Source: Lachnospiraceae bacterium
GTDB lineage: Bacteria; Bacillota_A; Clostridia; Lachnospirales; Lachnospiraceae
NCBI GenBank assembly: GCA_017960415.1
Contig: JAGCZE010000478.1
Coordinates: forward strand, 1 to 6,308
Length of the DNA: 6,308 nucleotides
Direction of reading: 5' to 3'
Below, in pieces: positions 5,592 through 6,308 of this stretch (positions are counted from its first letter, which is position 1; each line of letters starts with the position of its first letter). The translations under genes were made by a program, and so were the position numbers. Under the pieces are notes generated by a model. That model did not search any database. It was not told the origin of the DNA and worked only from the letters and a program-made list of their open reading frames with translations.

Positions 5592-6308
5592 TTAACCTCC
5601 TGGCAATTCTTTCTTGCGCCCCAGATATGCGTCATATATGGCAAGTGCGGCAGCGGCTTCCACACAGGGGAGTGCGCGCGGCACAATGCAGGGATCGTGG
5701 CGGCCGTGTACTGTCAGCGCAGTATCCTTCATTTCAGGGAGATTCACGCTGCGCTGCTCTTTCGCGATGGACGGAGTGGGCTTGAACGCAGCCCTGAATA
5801 CCAGAGGCATTCCGTTGGTGATTCCGCCGAGGATCCCGCCGCAGTTGTTGGTCTCGGTAATGATCTTTTTGTTGTTCCCACTTTCGTTCATTGATCCGGC
5901 AATGCGGAAACTGTCATTATTCTCGCTGCCTGTCATTAATCCGGCAATGCGGAAACCATCATTGTTCTCACTGCCTGTCATATATGCGGAAGCGAAACCG
6001 GCACCGAATTCTATGCCCTTGACGGCAGGTATCGCAAATACTGCCTGTGAGATCCTGTTTTCCATGCCGTCAAACATCGGATCTCCGAGACCTGCAGGGA
6101 GCCCGGTTACAACACATTCTATGATGCCGCCTACAGAATCGCCTTCTTTTTTCTTTTCAAGAATCAGCTCACGCATTTTTTCGCCCGCAGCTTCGTTGAT
6201 GACAGGCAAAGAACGCGATAAAAGTTCATTTTTGACAGTAGTGTAAGATGATGTTTCAGTTTTTTCGGAAGATGTTCCGATAGTGCCGGACAATGTTGCG
6301 TATCTGTC
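5592..6308 (-). CDS. aroC: Chorismate synthase, C-terminal part (5' end beyond the right edge)
   Basis: The frame is open to the right edge, and the first codon pair in view reads Asp-Arg. A TTG at 6293 is therefore not a credible start. The visible 239 residues cover the C-terminal two thirds of an enzyme normally about 360-390 long. It converts EPSP to chorismate using reduced FMN. Family blocks in order: GDSVGGIIE, GLPAGLGDPMFD, IPAVKGIEFGAGF, GSENND, GGILGGITNGMP, KPTPSI and GRHDPCIVPRALP. The GSENND loop is duplicated in tandem as two 15-residue units (5892-5981), followed by a polar stretch ending ETNN. This lengthens a loop that is short in typical enzymes. Flanking blocks are intact, so it is probably functional. 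A Ser/Thr-rich stretch lies near the edge (about 6225-6295). The gene is first in the visible aroC-pheA-channel cluster, 2 bp before pheA. Confidence 0.95.
   Translation of the reverse strand, partial: DRYATLSGTIGTSSEKTETSSYTTVKNELLSRSLPVINEAAGEKMRELILEKKKEGDSVGGIIECVVTGLPAGLGDPMFDGMENRISQAVFAIPAVKGIEFGAGFASAYMTGSENNDGFRIAGLMTGSENNDSFRIAGSMNESGNNKKIITETNNCGGILGGITNGMPLVFRAAFKPTPSIAKEQRSVNLPEMKDTALTVHGRHDPCIVPRALPCVEAAAALAIYDAYLGRKKELPGG
5596..5601 (-). promoter_or_regulatory. pheA ribosome binding site embedded in the 3' end of aroC
   Basis: AGGAGG on the minus strand covers the last sense codons of aroC (Gly-Gly), with the aroC TAA just after it and the pheA ATG 6 nt downstream of it. Ribosomes finishing aroC are placed to start pheA, which also fixes the pheA start at 5589. 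Confidence 0.85.
5892..5981 (-). repeat. In-frame 45-bp tandem duplication inside aroC
   Basis: Two adjacent 45-bp units, 5937-5981 and 5892-5936, match at 40 of 45 positions. They encode MTGSENNDGFRIAGL and MTGSENNDSFRIAGS. The reading frame is kept. The next residues (MNESGNNKK, ending at about 5865) start with the same Met spacing and could be the worn remains of a third unit, but identity there is too low to be sure. Confidence 0.9.

Noticed and set aside
5614..6246. Plus-strand open frame of 210 codons opposite aroC
   Set aside because: It lies antisense to unmistakable chorismate synthase blocks, has no family-like sequence, and is explained by codon bias of the real gene.

Overview
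The window looks like chromosomal DNA from a low-to-mid GC Firmicute, probably class Clostridia and possibly Lachnospiraceae. The reasons are strong AGGAGG-type ribosome binding sites, SigA-like promoters, a fused chorismate mutase/prephenate dehydratase with the clostridial-style CQGxEGAxS motif, and a two-TM CASTOR/POLLUX-type channel. This placement is inference. There are no rRNA or tRNA genes, insertion sequences, CRISPR arrays or phage genes.

Layout. At the left edge is the 3' part of a plus-strand response regulator. It ends with a complete receiver domain and appears to be preceded by the tail of another one lying outside the window. It converges, with 2 bp between stop codons, on a minus-strand PAQR/hemolysin III (TrhA-type) membrane protein gene. 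Upstream of that, also on minus, is a YczE/YyaS/YitT-family membrane protein gene with its own promoter. A divergent promoter region of about 210 bp then leads right to a small conserved-looking plus-strand protein of unknown function.

The right 60% is one minus-strand gene cluster. Read in transcription order it is aroC (chorismate synthase, N-terminal part beyond the right edge), then pheA (chorismate mutase/prephenate dehydratase with ACT domain), then a CASTOR/POLLUX-type ion channel with two RCK/TrkA-like domains. aroC and pheA are 2 bp apart, with the pheA ribosome binding site inside the end of aroC. AroC makes chorismate, and PheA converts it through prephenate to phenylpyruvate, so these two form a direct pathway to phenylalanine. 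The channel follows after 55 bp with no visible terminator and is probably co-transcribed. What it has to do with aromatic amino acids is not evident.

The most unusual sequence features are an in-frame 45-bp tandem duplication of the conserved GSExND loop of AroC, an interrupted inverted repeat around the trhA promoter and leader, and an Asn/Asp/Lys-rich linker between the two RCK domains of the channel. I saw no convincing evidence of a wholly new multi-gene system.
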